Shown here piece by piece: positions 16,089 through 25,613 of a stretch of 64,000 bases of DNA. Positions within the stretch are counted from its first letter, which is position 1. Every line of letters starts with the position of its first letter. The translations under genes were made by a program, and so were the position numbers. Where the stretch lies: positions 85,113 to 149,112 of the forward strand of contig JAHELJ010000008.1 of NCBI GenBank assembly GCA_024644235.1, in the 5' to 3' direction. Below the pieces are notes generated by a model. The model did not search any database and was not told the DNA's origin. It saw only the letters and a program-made list of their open reading frames with translations. The DNA comes from Lewinellaceae bacterium. GTDB taxonomy: Bacteria > Bacteroidota > Bacteroidia > Chitinophagales > Saprospiraceae.

Positions 16089-18353
16089 TTGCCCTTGGAT
16101 TATTTAAAAGACCTAAACGACGTACAACAGCAGGCCGTTACTCACCTTGATGGTCCGGTGATGGTCATTGCCGGTCCTGGATCGGGTAAGACTCGCGTAC
16201 TGACCTATCGAATTGCTCACTTGATCACATCAGGTATCTATCCGGAGCAAATCCTTGCACTTACATTTACGAATAAGGCCGCCAGAGAGATGAAAGAGCG
16301 TATCTCTCGGGTTGTTGGCGACCAGGCAAGGCGGGTTTGGGCAGGTACCTTTCACTCAATTTTTGCAAGAATCCTCCGGGTTGAAGCCGATCGAATCGGA
16401 TATCCTTCCAATTTTACCATTTACGATACAGAAGATAGCAAGGCATTGATAACCCGGATCATTAAGGATATGCATCTGGATAAGAACAATTATAATGTAA
16501 GTTCAGTCAGAGCCAGGATCTCCTCAGCGAAGTGCAATCTCATCACTCCTAAACTTTATGCCAAGGATGAAGAACTTATGCAGATCGATAGATTCTACAG
16601 GCGCCCGATGCTGTATGCAATCTATGATAGATATGTCTCTCAATGTAAGATGGCAGGAGCAATGGACTTCGACGATCTGCTCTACAAGCTCTTCGAATTG
16701 TTGCAAACCAATCCTGATGAAGTGGTTGATAAGTATCGACGACGATTTGCCTATTTGTTGGTCGACGAATTTCAAGACACTAATTATTTGCAATACGCCA
16801 TCCTCAAGAAGCTCGTGAAGTACGAGGGCAGCAATGAAAACCTATGTATTGTCGGTGATGATGCCCAGAGCATCTATGCATTCCGGGGAGCTACTATCGA
16901 CAACATTCTAAACTTTCGCAAGGACTTTCCCAACCTTGTTACATTCAAACTTGAACAAAACTATCGCTCGACCCAATTCATTGTCGAAGCGGCTAATGAG
17001 GTAATCAGGTATAATAAGAAGCAGATCCAAAAGAAGATTTGGACCGATCAAATCGACGGCAATAAGCTCAAAGTGATTAAATCGATTTCGGACAATGAAG
17101 AAGGCCGAAGAGTAGCCGATCTGATTGTCGAGTATAAGAACCGGCATCATGTTTCGAACAATGAAATCGCAATCTTGTACCGGACCAATGCCCAAAGCCG
17201 GGTCTTTGAGGAGTACTTAAGAAGATACAATCTTCCCTATAAGGTTTTTGGTGGTCTCTCCTTTTATCAGAGAAAAGAGGTAAAGGACCTGATTGCTTAC
17301 CTGCGGTTGGCAGTCAATCCTCAAGACGAAGAAGCAATCAGAAGGGTGATCAACTATCCGAAGCGAGGCATGGGCAATAGTTCGGTAGATAAGATTAGCC
17401 AGTTTGCTGCAGAAAAGACTATCACATTCTGGGAATCATTGGTGCAATGCCCTTTGCCTTCGCGACCTGAAAAAATCGCGAAGCAATTTCGACAGCTCAT
17501 CGAAGAATTTGGGGCGCGCGCAGTAGAGAAAAATGCTTACGAAGTGGCATCTTATATCGCTCAAAGTTCAGGGCTGATCGATGCACTTAAATCCGATAAC
17601 TCTCTGGAAGGCTTGTCACGTCTGGAAAATCTCACCGCCCTTCTGGACGGAATCAAAGAATTTATAGATTATGATGAGGCAGAAGGACCTCTACTCACAG
17701 AAGACAAAAGTCTTGCTTCTTACTTGCAAAGTATTGCACTGCTGACCGATCTGGATGATGAAACTTCATTTGGAGATTATATCACCTTGATGTCCGTTCA
17801 TTCTGCAAAAGGTCTGGAGTTCGATGCTGTCTTTATCGTTGGCCTGGAAGAGAACATCTTTCCTTCTTTTCAATCGCTGGAAACGCAGGATGGTATTGAC
17901 GAGGAGCGCAGGTTGTTCTACGTAGCTATAACCAGAGCGCGCAAGTTATTGACCCTCACCTATGCCAACTCACGCTATCGCTTTGGCAAAGTTGTTTATA
18001 ACGAGCCAAGTCGCTTTCTTGACGAAATCTCTGAGAAACTATTGGACAGCACCGTGCCACGCCGGGCAAGTGCATCCGCAAATCACCGCGCTCGCATACA
18101 AGGTAGCTTCAGGGTACCAAAGGGTGTCGAAACTACCCAGACAGTAGCTCCGCCGGTAGATTTTACACCAGCGTCTCCGCATCAAATCCATGCCGGCATG
18201 AAGGTTAAGCATCTAAAATTTGGCATCGGTAAGGTAATCAGCATTGATGGATATAATGATTCTAAAGTGGCAACGATCTTCTTCAATGAGGTAAACAATC
18301 CCCAGCGCCGGATCATGTTGAAGTTTGCCAAGTTGCAGATCGTAGAAGATTAA
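16089..18353 (+). CDS. pcrA: ATP-dependent DNA helicase UvrD/PcrA
   Basis: A 754-residue superfamily 1A helicase. Walker A IAGPGSGKTRVL is near 28-39, LTFTNKAAREMKERI near 60-74, LLVDEFQDTNYLQYAIL is Walker B, GDDAQSIYAFRGA is motif III, LEQNYRS is motif IV, MSVHSAKGLEFDAVFIVGLEE is motif V, and LFYVAITRARKLLTL is motif VI. The C-terminal ~50 residues form the Tudor-like RNA polymerase-binding domain typical of PcrA (VKHLKFGIGKVISI). It unwinds 3'-5' in nucleotide excision repair, mismatch repair and removal of stalled polymerases. The start is TTG at 16089 or the TTG six bases later; no ATG is near. queG follows after 5 bases. Confidence 0.95.
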   Translation: MPLDYLKDLNDVQQQAVTHLDGPVMVIAGPGSGKTRVLTYRIAHLITSGIYPEQILALTFTNKAAREMKERISRVVGDQARRVWAGTFHSIFARILRVEADRIGYPSNFTIYDTEDSKALITRIIKDMHLDKNNYNVSSVRARISSAKCNLITPKLYAKDEELMQIDRFYRRPMLYAIYDRYVSQCKMAGAMDFDDLLYKLFELLQTNPDEVVDKYRRRFAYLLVDEFQDTNYLQYAILKKLVKYEGSNENLCIVGDDAQSIYAFRGATIDNILNFRKDFPNLVTFKLEQNYRSTQFIVEAANEVIRYNKKQIQKKIWTDQIDGNKLKVIKSISDNEEGRRVADLIVEYKNRHHVSNNEIAILYRTNAQSRVFEEYLRRYNLPYKVFGGLSFYQRKEVKDLIAYLRLAVNPQDEEAIRRVINYPKRGMGNSSVDKISQFAAEKTITFWESLVQCPLPSRPEKIAKQFRQLIEEFGARAVEKNAYEVASYIAQSSGLIDALKSDNSLEGLSRLENLTALLDGIKEFIDYDEAEGPLLTEDKSLASYLQSIALLTDLDDETSFGDYITLMSVHSAKGLEFDAVFIVGLEENIFPSFQSLETQDGIDEERRLFYVAITRARKLLTLTYANSRYRFGKVVYNEPSRFLDEISEKLLDSTVPRRASASANHRARIQGSFRVPKGVETTQTVAPPVDFTPASPHQIHAGMKVKHLKFGIGKVISIDGYNDSKVATIFFNEVNNPQRRIMLKFAKLQIVED

Positions 18354-18358
18354 AACCA

Positions 18359-19306
18359 ATGGGGTCACCAGCCCAATACTCATCCTATGTTAAGGCTGCC
18401 GCCAACGAATTAGGGTTCTCTTTTGTAGGAATCGCTAAAGCGGAAAAGATGGAACCGGAGGCCAAGAGACTTGAAGCCTGGCTGAGTCAAGGATTTAACG
18501 GTCGTATGAAATACATGGAAAATCACTTTGACAAACGTGTTGACCCCCGTAAACTGGTTCCCGGTGCACGATCAGTGATCTCTCTACTATATAATTACTC
18601 TACCTCAGCAGCCCAAAAAGACCCCCAGGCACCAAAGCTATCCAAATATGCTTATGGTAAAGATTACCACTGTGTGATCAAAGCCAAATTGACTGAATTG
18701 GTAGAACAGATCCGTGAGGAAGTGGGTGAGGTTGATGGTCGGTGTTTCGTAGATTCAGCTCCTGTGTTGGAACGAGATTGGGCCAGGAGAAGTGGATTGG
18801 GTTGGATAGGTAAAAACACCATGCTGATCAATCCTAAGGCCGGATCATATTTCTTCCTGGCTGAGCTTATCATCGACCTTGAGCTGGAACCCGATAGTCC
18901 AATTAAGGATTACTGTGGGACCTGCCGTCGCTGTATCGATGCATGCCCCACAGATGCCATTTCACCCTCCGGATACATCCTTGATGGCAGTAAATGTATC
19001 TCCTACCTTACCATTGAGCTCAGAGAAGAAATACCGCATAGCTTTCAAGACCAAATGGAGAACTGGGTGTTTGGCTGTGACATCTGTCAGGAAGTCTGCC
19101 CCTGGAACAGGTTTTCCAAAGAGCATGACGAACCAGCGTTTTCGCCAAAGGCAGAGCTGATGGAAATGACTGCACGAGAATGGCATGAAATTACCAAAGA
19201 CGTTTTCAAAGTGCTTTTCAAAGACTCGGCGGTCAAACGTACCCGATACCGTGGTCTTCGACGGAATCTGGATTTTTTACCAGATCGATCCCATAGCGAG
19301 AATTAG
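18359..19306 (+). CDS. queG: Epoxyqueuosine reductase
   Basis: A 315-residue cobalamin- and iron-sulfur-dependent enzyme for the last step of tRNA queuosine synthesis, reducing epoxyqueuosine to queuosine. Visible marks are LGFSFVGIAKAE at the start, MKYMENHFDKRVDPRKLVPGARSVI, CFVDSAPVLERDWARRSGLGWIGKN with the catalytic Asp, and two 4Fe-4S sets, CGTCRRCIDACPTDAI and CDICQEVCPWN. The end is the usual KRTRYRGLRRN block. Five bases separate it from the pcrA stop. Its stop overlaps that of the convergent DUF4197 gene by four bases. Its presence with queE shows that the cell makes queuosine from scratch. Confidence 0.95.
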   Translation: MGSPAQYSSYVKAAANELGFSFVGIAKAEKMEPEAKRLEAWLSQGFNGRMKYMENHFDKRVDPRKLVPGARSVISLLYNYSTSAAQKDPQAPKLSKYAYGKDYHCVIKAKLTELVEQIREEVGEVDGRCFVDSAPVLERDWARRSGLGWIGKNTMLINPKAGSYFFLAELIIDLELEPDSPIKDYCGTCRRCIDACPTDAISPSGYILDGSKCISYLTIELREEIPHSFQDQMENWVFGCDICQEVCPWNRFSKEHDEPAFSPKAELMEMTAREWHEITKDVFKVLFKDSAVKRTRYRGLRRNLDFLPDRSHSEN

Positions 19307-20001
19307 GTGCCATCCTGCTTGGCAAAAACCTTCTTGAGAAGTGCCGACACCCGTTGCTCAGGATTGGTTCGAATGGCATATTCCTCCTTTTCGACCATGC
19401 TAAAGAGTCCTTTCAGCGCTTCGTGAGCAACGTAATCATCCAAGCGAGTGTTTACGGGATTTACAAACGGGATCTTATTATATGCCACCGTTGCTTTCTC
19501 CCAATATTCTATGGCATTGAATTTATTCAAAGACTCTACAATCACGGGCTGAAATGTTTCATATAAGGGATCATATGTCGATGATTCAAGGTAGCGTGTG
19601 GCGGCATCTTTCTGTCCAAGTAAAATTCCCATAGCGTCGTCGAAAGTTATTTTCTTGATGGCATCGACGAAGATTGGCTTGGCACTTTTCGCTGCATCTT
19701 CGGCAGCACGGTTTAGTTTTTGAACGATCACTTCCTCCACATCTGAAAAACCTGGCACTACTTGTAACTTTTCGGTCACTTTGCGTGCCTCTGCTGGCAG
19801 TAAGATCTTGTAGGGACTTCTGTAATAACCATCGAGTTGGGACAGTTGATCAGATCCTTTTGAGATGCCGATCGTCAGAGCTTCCTTCAGACCCATTGCT
19901 ACTTCAGCAATGGTTGGTTCGCTATTGATCGTACTTTGAACATCTTGCAAAACGTCACACGACATCAAGATGAAAACAGGTAAAATCCAATATATCTTCA
20001 T
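19303..20001 (-). CDS. DUF4197 family lipoprotein
   Basis: A 232-residue protein with a lipoprotein signal: MKIYWILPVFILMSC ends in the lipobox LMSC with Cys15. The mature part is helical, with EVAMGLKEALTIGISKGSDQL near 33-53, YKILLPAEA near 68-76, and the FDAIKKITFDDAMGILLGQKDAATRYLE-type stretch near 115-140. These match the DUF4197 family, periplasmic proteins of unknown function found across Gram-negative bacteria. It stands alone on the minus strand. Confidence 0.85.
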   Translation of the reverse strand: MKIYWILPVFILMSCDVLQDVQSTINSEPTIAEVAMGLKEALTIGISKGSDQLSQLDGYYRSPYKILLPAEARKVTEKLQVVPGFSDVEEVIVQKLNRAAEDAAKSAKPIFVDAIKKITFDDAMGILLGQKDAATRYLESSTYDPLYETFQPVIVESLNKFNAIEYWEKATVAYNKIPFVNPVNTRLDDYVAHEALKGLFSMVEKEEYAIRTNPEQRVSALLKKVFAKQDGT

Positions 20002-20060
20002 TTACAATTTCTTTTTATAACGCAAAAGTCCTGGTCGCGCCTGTTATACTAAATATAAAA

Positions 20061-20417
20061 TCAGTTTTTTAAATGGAGTTCAACTATAGCGTGATCAACT
20101 AATCCACCAAGAAGCGGATTCTTTTTTCGAAGTTTTACCAAAATCTCAGACCCCTTTGGTGCTAGTTCTCCTACTTTGGCCAGGATGTTATCAGCAACCG
20201 TTTCTATCAGATGACGGGAATTACTCATCTCTGCAGAACAGATCTGATAGATGGTTTCGTAGTTCACAGTACGTTCCAAAGAATCCTTCATCTGGCTGGG
20301 CGAAACTGGTAGCTCCACTGTTACATCGATGACATAGTTATTGCCAACCGACTGCTCCTCGGTATAATATCCGTGGAAGCTGTGGAATTCCATTCCCATT
20401 AGTCCAATTTTGGTCAT
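20061..20417 (-). CDS. folB: Dihydroneopterin aldolase
   Basis: I place the start at the ATG ending at 20417, giving 118 residues, because the family begins with a MTKIGLMGMEFHSFHGYY-like segment; the longer frame upstream has no family match. ERTVNYETIYQICSAEM, HLIETVADNIL and VKLRKKNPLL follow, with the catalytic Lys and the Glu-Tyr pair. FolB cleaves dihydroneopterin to 6-hydroxymethyl-dihydropterin and glycolaldehyde in folate synthesis. It is divergent from the acyl-CoA dehydrogenase gene, with 78 bases between start codons. Confidence 0.93.
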   Translation of the reverse strand: MTKIGLMGMEFHSFHGYYTEEQSVGNNYVIDVTVELPVSPSQMKDSLERTVNYETIYQICSAEMSNSRHLIETVADNILAKVGELAPKGSEILVKLRKKNPLLGGLVDHAIVELHLKN

Positions 20418-20495
20418 ATTTGTGGCCGGGAAAATGAGATGCGAAGATAGCATCTTTACCATCATTATTTGGCGGTCATTTCAACGAGAATACGC

Positions 20496-21683
20496 ATGGC
20501 TAATAAGGAGGACAGGTTTCAGTCGCACGACCACTACAACGTAGATGCGCTGCTCGAGCAAGATCATTTGCTGGCCAGAGACGCTGTAAGAACCTGGGTG
20601 AAGCAATCCGTTTCACCGATCATCGAAGACTACAGTGAAAGGGCTGAATGCCCGGTACATCTTTTTAAAGAGCTCGCTGAAATTGGTGCCTTTGGCCCAA
20701 GTCTGCCGATTAAATATGGTGGAGGAGGCATGGATGAAATCGCCTATGGTGTGATTATGCAGGAGTTGGAGCGTGGCGACTCCGGAATTCGGTCCATGGC
20801 TTCTGTGCAAGGGTCACTGGTAATGTATCCGATCTATCGCTTTGGCTCCGAGGAACAACGTATAAAGTATCTCCCCAAGCTGGGTGCAGGAGAATTTGTT
20901 GGGTGTTTTGGTCTGACAGAGCCGGATCATGGGAGCGATCCGGGTGGTATGACTACGCATATTGTTGATGACGGCGATGTCTACATTCTCAATGGTGCCA
21001 AAATGTGGATTACCAATGCTCCTCAGGCGGATGTAGCGGTAGTGTGGGCCAAGGATCAGGAGGGTGCAATCCGCGGACTCATTGTGGAGAAAGGAATGTC
21101 AGGCTTTTCAGCTCCGGAAATCCATGGAAAATGGTCACTGCGGGCATCCAGCACCGGCGAATTGGTTTTTGAAGATGTGCGGGTACCCAAGAAGAATCTA
21201 TTGCCAGATGTCAAAGGACTTAAAGGACCGTTGTCATGCCTCTCAAAAGCCAGGTATGGCATTGCCTGGGGAGCAATTGGTGCAGCAATGGATTGTTATG
21301 ATTCAGCTTTACGCTACTCGCTGGAACGCCAGCAGTTTGGCCGGCCTATTGGCGGATTTCAGTTGACCCAAAAGAAATTGGCCGAGATGATAACAGAGAT
21401 CACTAAAGCACAGCTTCTAGCCTGGCGATTAGGCACCCTGGCAAACAAAGGGGAAGCCACTCCCGCTCAGATTTCCATGGCTAAAAGAAATAACGTACAT
21501 ATGGCATTGGAAATAGCCCGGGAAGCCCGACAGATACATGGAGGGATGGGCATCACCAACGAATATCCAATAATGCGCCATATGATGAATCTGGAGACTG
21601 TACTCACTTATGAGGGCACCCATGATATTCATTTGCTCATCACCGGTCATAATGTGACTGGCCTGGATGCCTTTAGGGGTTAA
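20496..21683 (+). CDS. Acyl-CoA dehydrogenase, glutaryl-CoA dehydrogenase type
   Basis: The ATG at 20496 gives 395 residues; a TTG at 20469 would add nine. The protein has the acyl-CoA dehydrogenase fold: CFGLTEPDHGSDPGGMTT (FAD loop), WITNAPQADVAVVWAK, the RYGIAWGAIGAAMDCY helix, ERQQFGRPIGGFQLTQKKLAEM, and ARQIHGGMGITNEYPIMRHMMNLETVLTYEGTHDIH in two adjoining segments, where the Glu of YEGTHDIH is the usual catalytic base. The EPDHGSDP and YEGT patterns and C-terminal GxxAFRG ending point to glutaryl-CoA dehydrogenase, which converts glutaryl-CoA to crotonyl-CoA in lysine and tryptophan breakdown. Substrate choice is not proven. Confidence 0.88.
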   Translation: MANKEDRFQSHDHYNVDALLEQDHLLARDAVRTWVKQSVSPIIEDYSERAECPVHLFKELAEIGAFGPSLPIKYGGGGMDEIAYGVIMQELERGDSGIRSMASVQGSLVMYPIYRFGSEEQRIKYLPKLGAGEFVGCFGLTEPDHGSDPGGMTTHIVDDGDVYILNGAKMWITNAPQADVAVVWAKDQEGAIRGLIVEKGMSGFSAPEIHGKWSLRASSTGELVFEDVRVPKKNLLPDVKGLKGPLSCLSKARYGIAWGAIGAAMDCYDSALRYSLERQQFGRPIGGFQLTQKKLAEMITEITKAQLLAWRLGTLANKGEATPAQISMAKRNNVHMALEIAREARQIHGGMGITNEYPIMRHMMNLETVLTYEGTHDIHLLITGHNVTGLDAFRG

Positions 21684-21773
21684 GATGCACCACAACTTCG
21701 TGAGATTGCGTTAATTAATTGCAAAAGTTGTTTCCAGGAAAATGTAAAATGCTTAAATTTTCCGTACTGATTC

Positions 21774-23201
21774 GTGATGATCTTGAATTACCAAATCCAT
21801 ATCATCTTATTCTTTCTGATGCTTCCGGCAGCACTTTCAGCTCAAGTTGTTGCATCTACCTTGGCAAATGGCTCGTTTGAAGGCATTCCACGCCATAGTG
21901 TTCCACCGGGATCTTGGTCGAATTGTGGGTTCTTGACTGAATCACCACCTGATGTGCAACCCTCAGGAGCCTGGGAAGTGTTCCGCCCGGCATACCATGG
22001 GTATACCTATTTGGGTATGGTAACCCGCGAAAATGATACCTGGGAAGCCGTAGGTCAACGGCTGTCCACTCCATTAATCGCCGGGCAATGTTATTCCTTT
22101 AGTCTTTATATGTGCATGTCTAGTGAATACTGGAGTCAGGTGGTACCAGATTCCGTAAGAAGTCGTGAAGAGGACCTTAGCGGACTACCTAAGAAAAACT
22201 TTAACCGCCCTATAAAACTCCGCATCTGGAGCAGTGACATGTCCTGCAATCGAGTGGAACTTTTAGCAGAAAGCCCGACTGTTTCTAATACCTACTGGGA
22301 GAAGTATTCATTTCGGTTCAAACCAAAGAAAAAAGTTACTCATTTCATACTCGAGGCATTCTACAAGACACCCACCTTGTTTCCCTACAATGGAAATATT
22401 CTAATTGATCATGCTTCTACCATAGTACCGATCTCGTGTGATCAAGAGGAAGAACCAGTCGAAGCCCCAATCGTGCAGTTTCTTCAGCCTATTGAGAAAA
22501 TCGATCGCAGATTGCATAAAGTGAAAGTGGATGCCACGATCCAGAACATTGAGTCGAAGGATCAGATCACGTTCAAAGTCAACGACCAACTGATTAGAGT
22601 TTTTGATTTCGATGCGCGAACATCTTCTTTCTCCACTCTGCTCATATTGCGAGAAGGCAAGAATAACCTCAGCCTTCATGCGGAGAATGAAGCTGGGCAG
22701 GATGACGACGAAACCTCGGTGTACATCGCAGAAACCATAGCGTCACAAGAACCGCCCGGACCACGCTCAACACCGGCCTCTACTCCAACTCCACCCAAAG
22801 AAGATTTTAGAATCCTGACGGATTTGAATACTAACACTTTAAAAACCGGGCAGATCATACGCGTTGATAGCCTCTTCTTTCAGGCCGACAGCTCTAGAAT
22901 AGCGAAGACCTCTTATACGGTTTTGCAGGAAGTGATTCGTTTCCTAGAGGAACACCCACAGGTCGTAATCGAAGTTGGCGGACACACAAATAATAAGCCT
23001 GCTCATAATTTCTGCGATCAGCTATCCACCGCCAGGGCCCGTGCTGTAGCCACTTATATCAGCAACAAAGGCATACCAGCAGAACGGATCAAATACAAGG
23101 GCTATGGAAAGAGGCGACCGATAGCCAGTAACGAAACCTTAGAAGGACGCAACAGGAATCAAAGAGTGGAGATAAAGATTCTCAGTACAACCGGTTCTTA
23201 A
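21774..23201 (+). CDS. Outer-membrane OmpA family protein with N-terminal adhesion-like domain
   Basis: A 475-residue protein; the GTG at 21774 is followed by ATG at 21777, which is equally likely. A signal peptide ends near residue 22 (LPAALSA). Residues ~30-215 form a beta-rich domain (LANGSFEGIPRHSVPPGSW, TYLGMVTRENDTWEAVGQRL, CYSFSLYMCMSSEYW) of the galactose-binding-like type seen in Bacteroidota envelope proteins. An Ig-like stretch (~230-325) and a Pro/Thr-rich linker (PGPRSTPASTPTPP) lead to an OmpA peptidoglycan-binding domain at ~360-475 with GGHTNNKPAHNFCDQLSTAR in part and GRNRNQRVEIKI. Its stop overlaps that of aroA by four bases. Confidence 0.85.
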   Translation: MMILNYQIHIILFFLMLPAALSAQVVASTLANGSFEGIPRHSVPPGSWSNCGFLTESPPDVQPSGAWEVFRPAYHGYTYLGMVTRENDTWEAVGQRLSTPLIAGQCYSFSLYMCMSSEYWSQVVPDSVRSREEDLSGLPKKNFNRPIKLRIWSSDMSCNRVELLAESPTVSNTYWEKYSFRFKPKKKVTHFILEAFYKTPTLFPYNGNILIDHASTIVPISCDQEEEPVEAPIVQFLQPIEKIDRRLHKVKVDATIQNIESKDQITFKVNDQLIRVFDFDARTSSFSTLLILREGKNNLSLHAENEAGQDDDETSVYIAETIASQEPPGPRSTPASTPTPPKEDFRILTDLNTNTLKTGQIIRVDSLFFQADSSRIAKTSYTVLQEVIRFLEEHPQVVIEVGGHTNNKPAHNFCDQLSTARARAVATYISNKGIPAERIKYKGYGKRRPIASNETLEGRNRNQRVEIKILSTTGS

Positions 23202-24469
23202 GTACTTCCTTCATTTACCCTGATCGTCCAGCCAAGGTCGATAAGATGTTGCCAAAAGCCCGGATATGATTTCCCTACTACCGCAGGATCTGCAATCCGT
23301 ACCGGATTAAGCATACTCAGCGGGGCAAAGGCCATCGCCATTCGATGATCATCATATGTCTCAAAAGCTGGACTTTCTAACCAGGTTGCCTTGCCTTCTA
23401 GCAAATAATACTCTCCTTCCTGCTTTTTCCGGAATTTTTCCGGCATCTTGATGAAGCTCACCCCAATCTTTGCGAACTCATTCTGCAACGCTGTAATTCG
23501 GTCCGTTTCCTTGATGCGCAGCGTTTCCAAACCGGAGAAAATACCTGGCACACCCTTACCTGCACAAGCAACTGCAAGGGTCTGTGCAATATCCGGACAA
23601 TTGATAAAATGATGCTCGAATACCTGCGCCGTCTCTGTCTTTTTACTCAAATGAACTCCACTGTCCGTCCAGGTGCTTTGAATGCCCAGTTGTTTAAATA
23701 ATGGCACGGAAGCTGCATCTCCCTGGAGGCTATTTCTAAATAATCCTTTCAGTTCAAGGTCTGATTCTTTTGACAAGGCAGCATTGGCATAGTGATAAGA
23801 TGCCGCAGACCAATCCGCTTCCACAGCAAAGGATTTAGGCAAATATTCCTGACCTGGAACTTTGATTACCTGGCCCGACCATTCGTACTCAATCCCAAAG
23901 TAATTCATTAAGGCCAACGTCATCTCCAGATATGAGCGGGATACTAGAGGGCCCTTGAGCTGGATTTCCAAGCCGCTGGGGAGACTAGGAGCGACCATAA
24001 GTAAGGCTGAAATAAACTGGCTGCTGATGCCTGATATTACCTCGACTCTGCCTCCGCCCCTACTGGATGAAGGTGAATCGATTTGCAGAGGTGGGTACCC
24101 TTCTTCCTCAAGGTATTCTATGGATGCCCCCAGTACTCGTAAAGCATCTACCAATGCGCCTATCGGTCTTTTCTTCATCCGCTCACTACCAGTGAGAATC
24201 TTTCTACCCTCCTGAAAAGCCAGGAAAGCCGTAAGAAAGCGGAAGGTGGTTCCAGCAGGTCCCGTATCCAGAACCTCATCCTCACTAGATAGCAGCTTCT
24301 GCATGGTCACCGTATCTTCTGAAGCAGACAGAAAATCGATCTTAAACTTCTCACGGCAGAGTGCCTGAATAATCAAAGCCCTGTTGCTAATACTCTTGGA
24401 TCCATCGAGACGAATAGATCCCTCTAGAGGTATATCTTCCCGCTCCAATTGAAATAGAAGAGAACTCAT
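23198..24469 (-). CDS. aroA: 3-phosphoshikimate 1-carboxyvinyltransferase (EPSP synthase)
   Basis: A 423-residue two-lobed protein of the EPSP synthase fold. It has RLDGSKSISNRALI near 21-34, AGTTFRFLTAFLAF near 77-90, the KKRPIGALVDALRVLGA block near 104-120, and LETLRIKETDRITAL near 313-327 with the catalytic Asp-Arg region. TYDDHRMAMAFAPLSM near 370-385 is the usual C-terminal motif. It transfers the enolpyruvyl group from PEP to shikimate 3-phosphate. aroB is 1.4 kb away on the opposite strand, so the two shikimate genes are close but not in one operon. Confidence 0.95.
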   Translation of the reverse strand: MSSLLFQLEREDIPLEGSIRLDGSKSISNRALIIQALCREKFKIDFLSASEDTVTMQKLLSSEDEVLDTGPAGTTFRFLTAFLAFQEGRKILTGSERMKKRPIGALVDALRVLGASIEYLEEEGYPPLQIDSPSSSRGGGRVEVISGISSQFISALLMVAPSLPSGLEIQLKGPLVSRSYLEMTLALMNYFGIEYEWSGQVIKVPGQEYLPKSFAVEADWSAASYHYANAALSKESDLELKGLFRNSLQGDAASVPLFKQLGIQSTWTDSGVHLSKKTETAQVFEHHFINCPDIAQTLAVACAGKGVPGIFSGLETLRIKETDRITALQNEFAKIGVSFIKMPEKFRKKQEGEYYLLEGKATWLESPAFETYDDHRMAMAFAPLSMLNPVRIADPAVVGKSYPGFWQHLIDLGWTIRVNEGST

Positions 24470-24502
24470 AGGAGTGGCAAAGAAAGAGAAAAAAACACAG
24501 AG

Positions 24503-25465
24503 CTATTCCTCTTCTATCATCTGCTTTTGCGAGATGTCGTATGCGTGAATAATTTCCTTCACCAATCTGTGTCTTACCACATCTTCCTTAGTAAGGTAAA
24601 CTGTGCTAATACCTCTCAGGGAACTAAGGATATCAATCGAATGCCTTAGCCCCGAGCGCTGACTCCTCGGCAGATCGATTTGGGACAGGTCACCAGTGAC
24701 AATACATTTAGCAGATGGTCCTAATCTCGTCAGAAACATCTTGAGTTGTGTCACCGTGGAATTTTGAGCTTCGTCGAGAATGATGAATGCATGATCCAGA
24801 GTACGACCCCGCATGAATGCCAATGGTGCCACTTCGATTATTCTAGTTGACATGAATTGCTCCAGTTTGTCGAAGGGTATCATATCGTCAAGAGCGTCAT
24901 AAAGCGGCCTCAGATATGGATCAATTTTTTCCTTCAGATCTCCGGGGAGGAAGCCCAGACTTTCACCAGCTTCTACCGCCGGCCTGGTTAGGATAATCTT
25001 CTTAACCCAACGATTCTTTAGTGCTCGAACTGCCAAAGCAACAGCCGTGTAGGTTTTGCCCGTTCCGGCCGGTCCCACTGCAAAAACGATATCATTCTTC
25101 TCCACCGCTTCTACCAACCTTCGCTGATTAAGCGTACGAGCCTTAATCGCCCTGCCATTGCGTCCGTGAACAATGGTTGCCTGATCTGATGCTATATAAT
25201 CGTGAGCTGGTTCATGACCGTTGAGCAGTTCCACAACCGACTGGGTAGAAAGTTCCTGCTCCTGCCTAAGCATTTTGACCATCATCTCAAATTTGGATTT
25301 GGCCTTCTGTGTCTGCTTTTTATCTCCCTTAAGTTTTAACTGATGTCCGCGTGATGTAAACTGTACATCCGGGAACGCTTCCCGAAGAAGCTTTAGCTTG
25401 ACGTTGTTCTCCCCAAAGAGGTCGCGAGGATCCAGATTTTCAAGCTTTAGGACAATTTCACTCAA
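24503..25465 (-). CDS. phoH: PhoH-like ATPase
   Basis: A 320-residue protein with an N-terminal small RNA-binding-like region (residues ~10-70) and a PhoH ATPase domain: Walker A VGPAGTGKTYTAVALAV near 129-145, LTRPAVEAGESLGFLPGDL near 158-176, the LYDALDDM stretch, Walker B HAFIILDEAQNSTVTQLKMFLTR in two parts near 226-248, and VTGDLSQIDLP. PhoH proteins are linked to RNA metabolism, often beside the ybeY nuclease gene. Here no ybeY is adjacent. It lies upstream of aroA on the same strand, with 33 bases between. Confidence 0.92.
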   Translation of the reverse strand: MSEIVLKLENLDPRDLFGENNVKLKLLREAFPDVQFTSRGHQLKLKGDKKQTQKAKSKFEMMVKMLRQEQELSTQSVVELLNGHEPAHDYIASDQATIVHGRNGRAIKARTLNQRRLVEAVEKNDIVFAVGPAGTGKTYTAVALAVRALKNRWVKKIILTRPAVEAGESLGFLPGDLKEKIDPYLRPLYDALDDMIPFDKLEQFMSTRIIEVAPLAFMRGRTLDHAFIILDEAQNSTVTQLKMFLTRLGPSAKCIVTGDLSQIDLPRSQRSGLRHSIDILSSLRGISTVYLTKEDVVRHRLVKEIIHAYDISQKQMIEEE

Positions 25466-25613
25466 TACCTTTGGATTTTTCTTCTTCTTGATATTCTATG
25501 TATTGCTTTAGTAACTTTGAGGCTTCAAAAATACGAGTAAAACAAGGAAAGAGCGCTGAAAGTTTCATTATCTCCTTCTAAAAATCTAATGCTGACAGCA
25601 GCATAACTGACAA

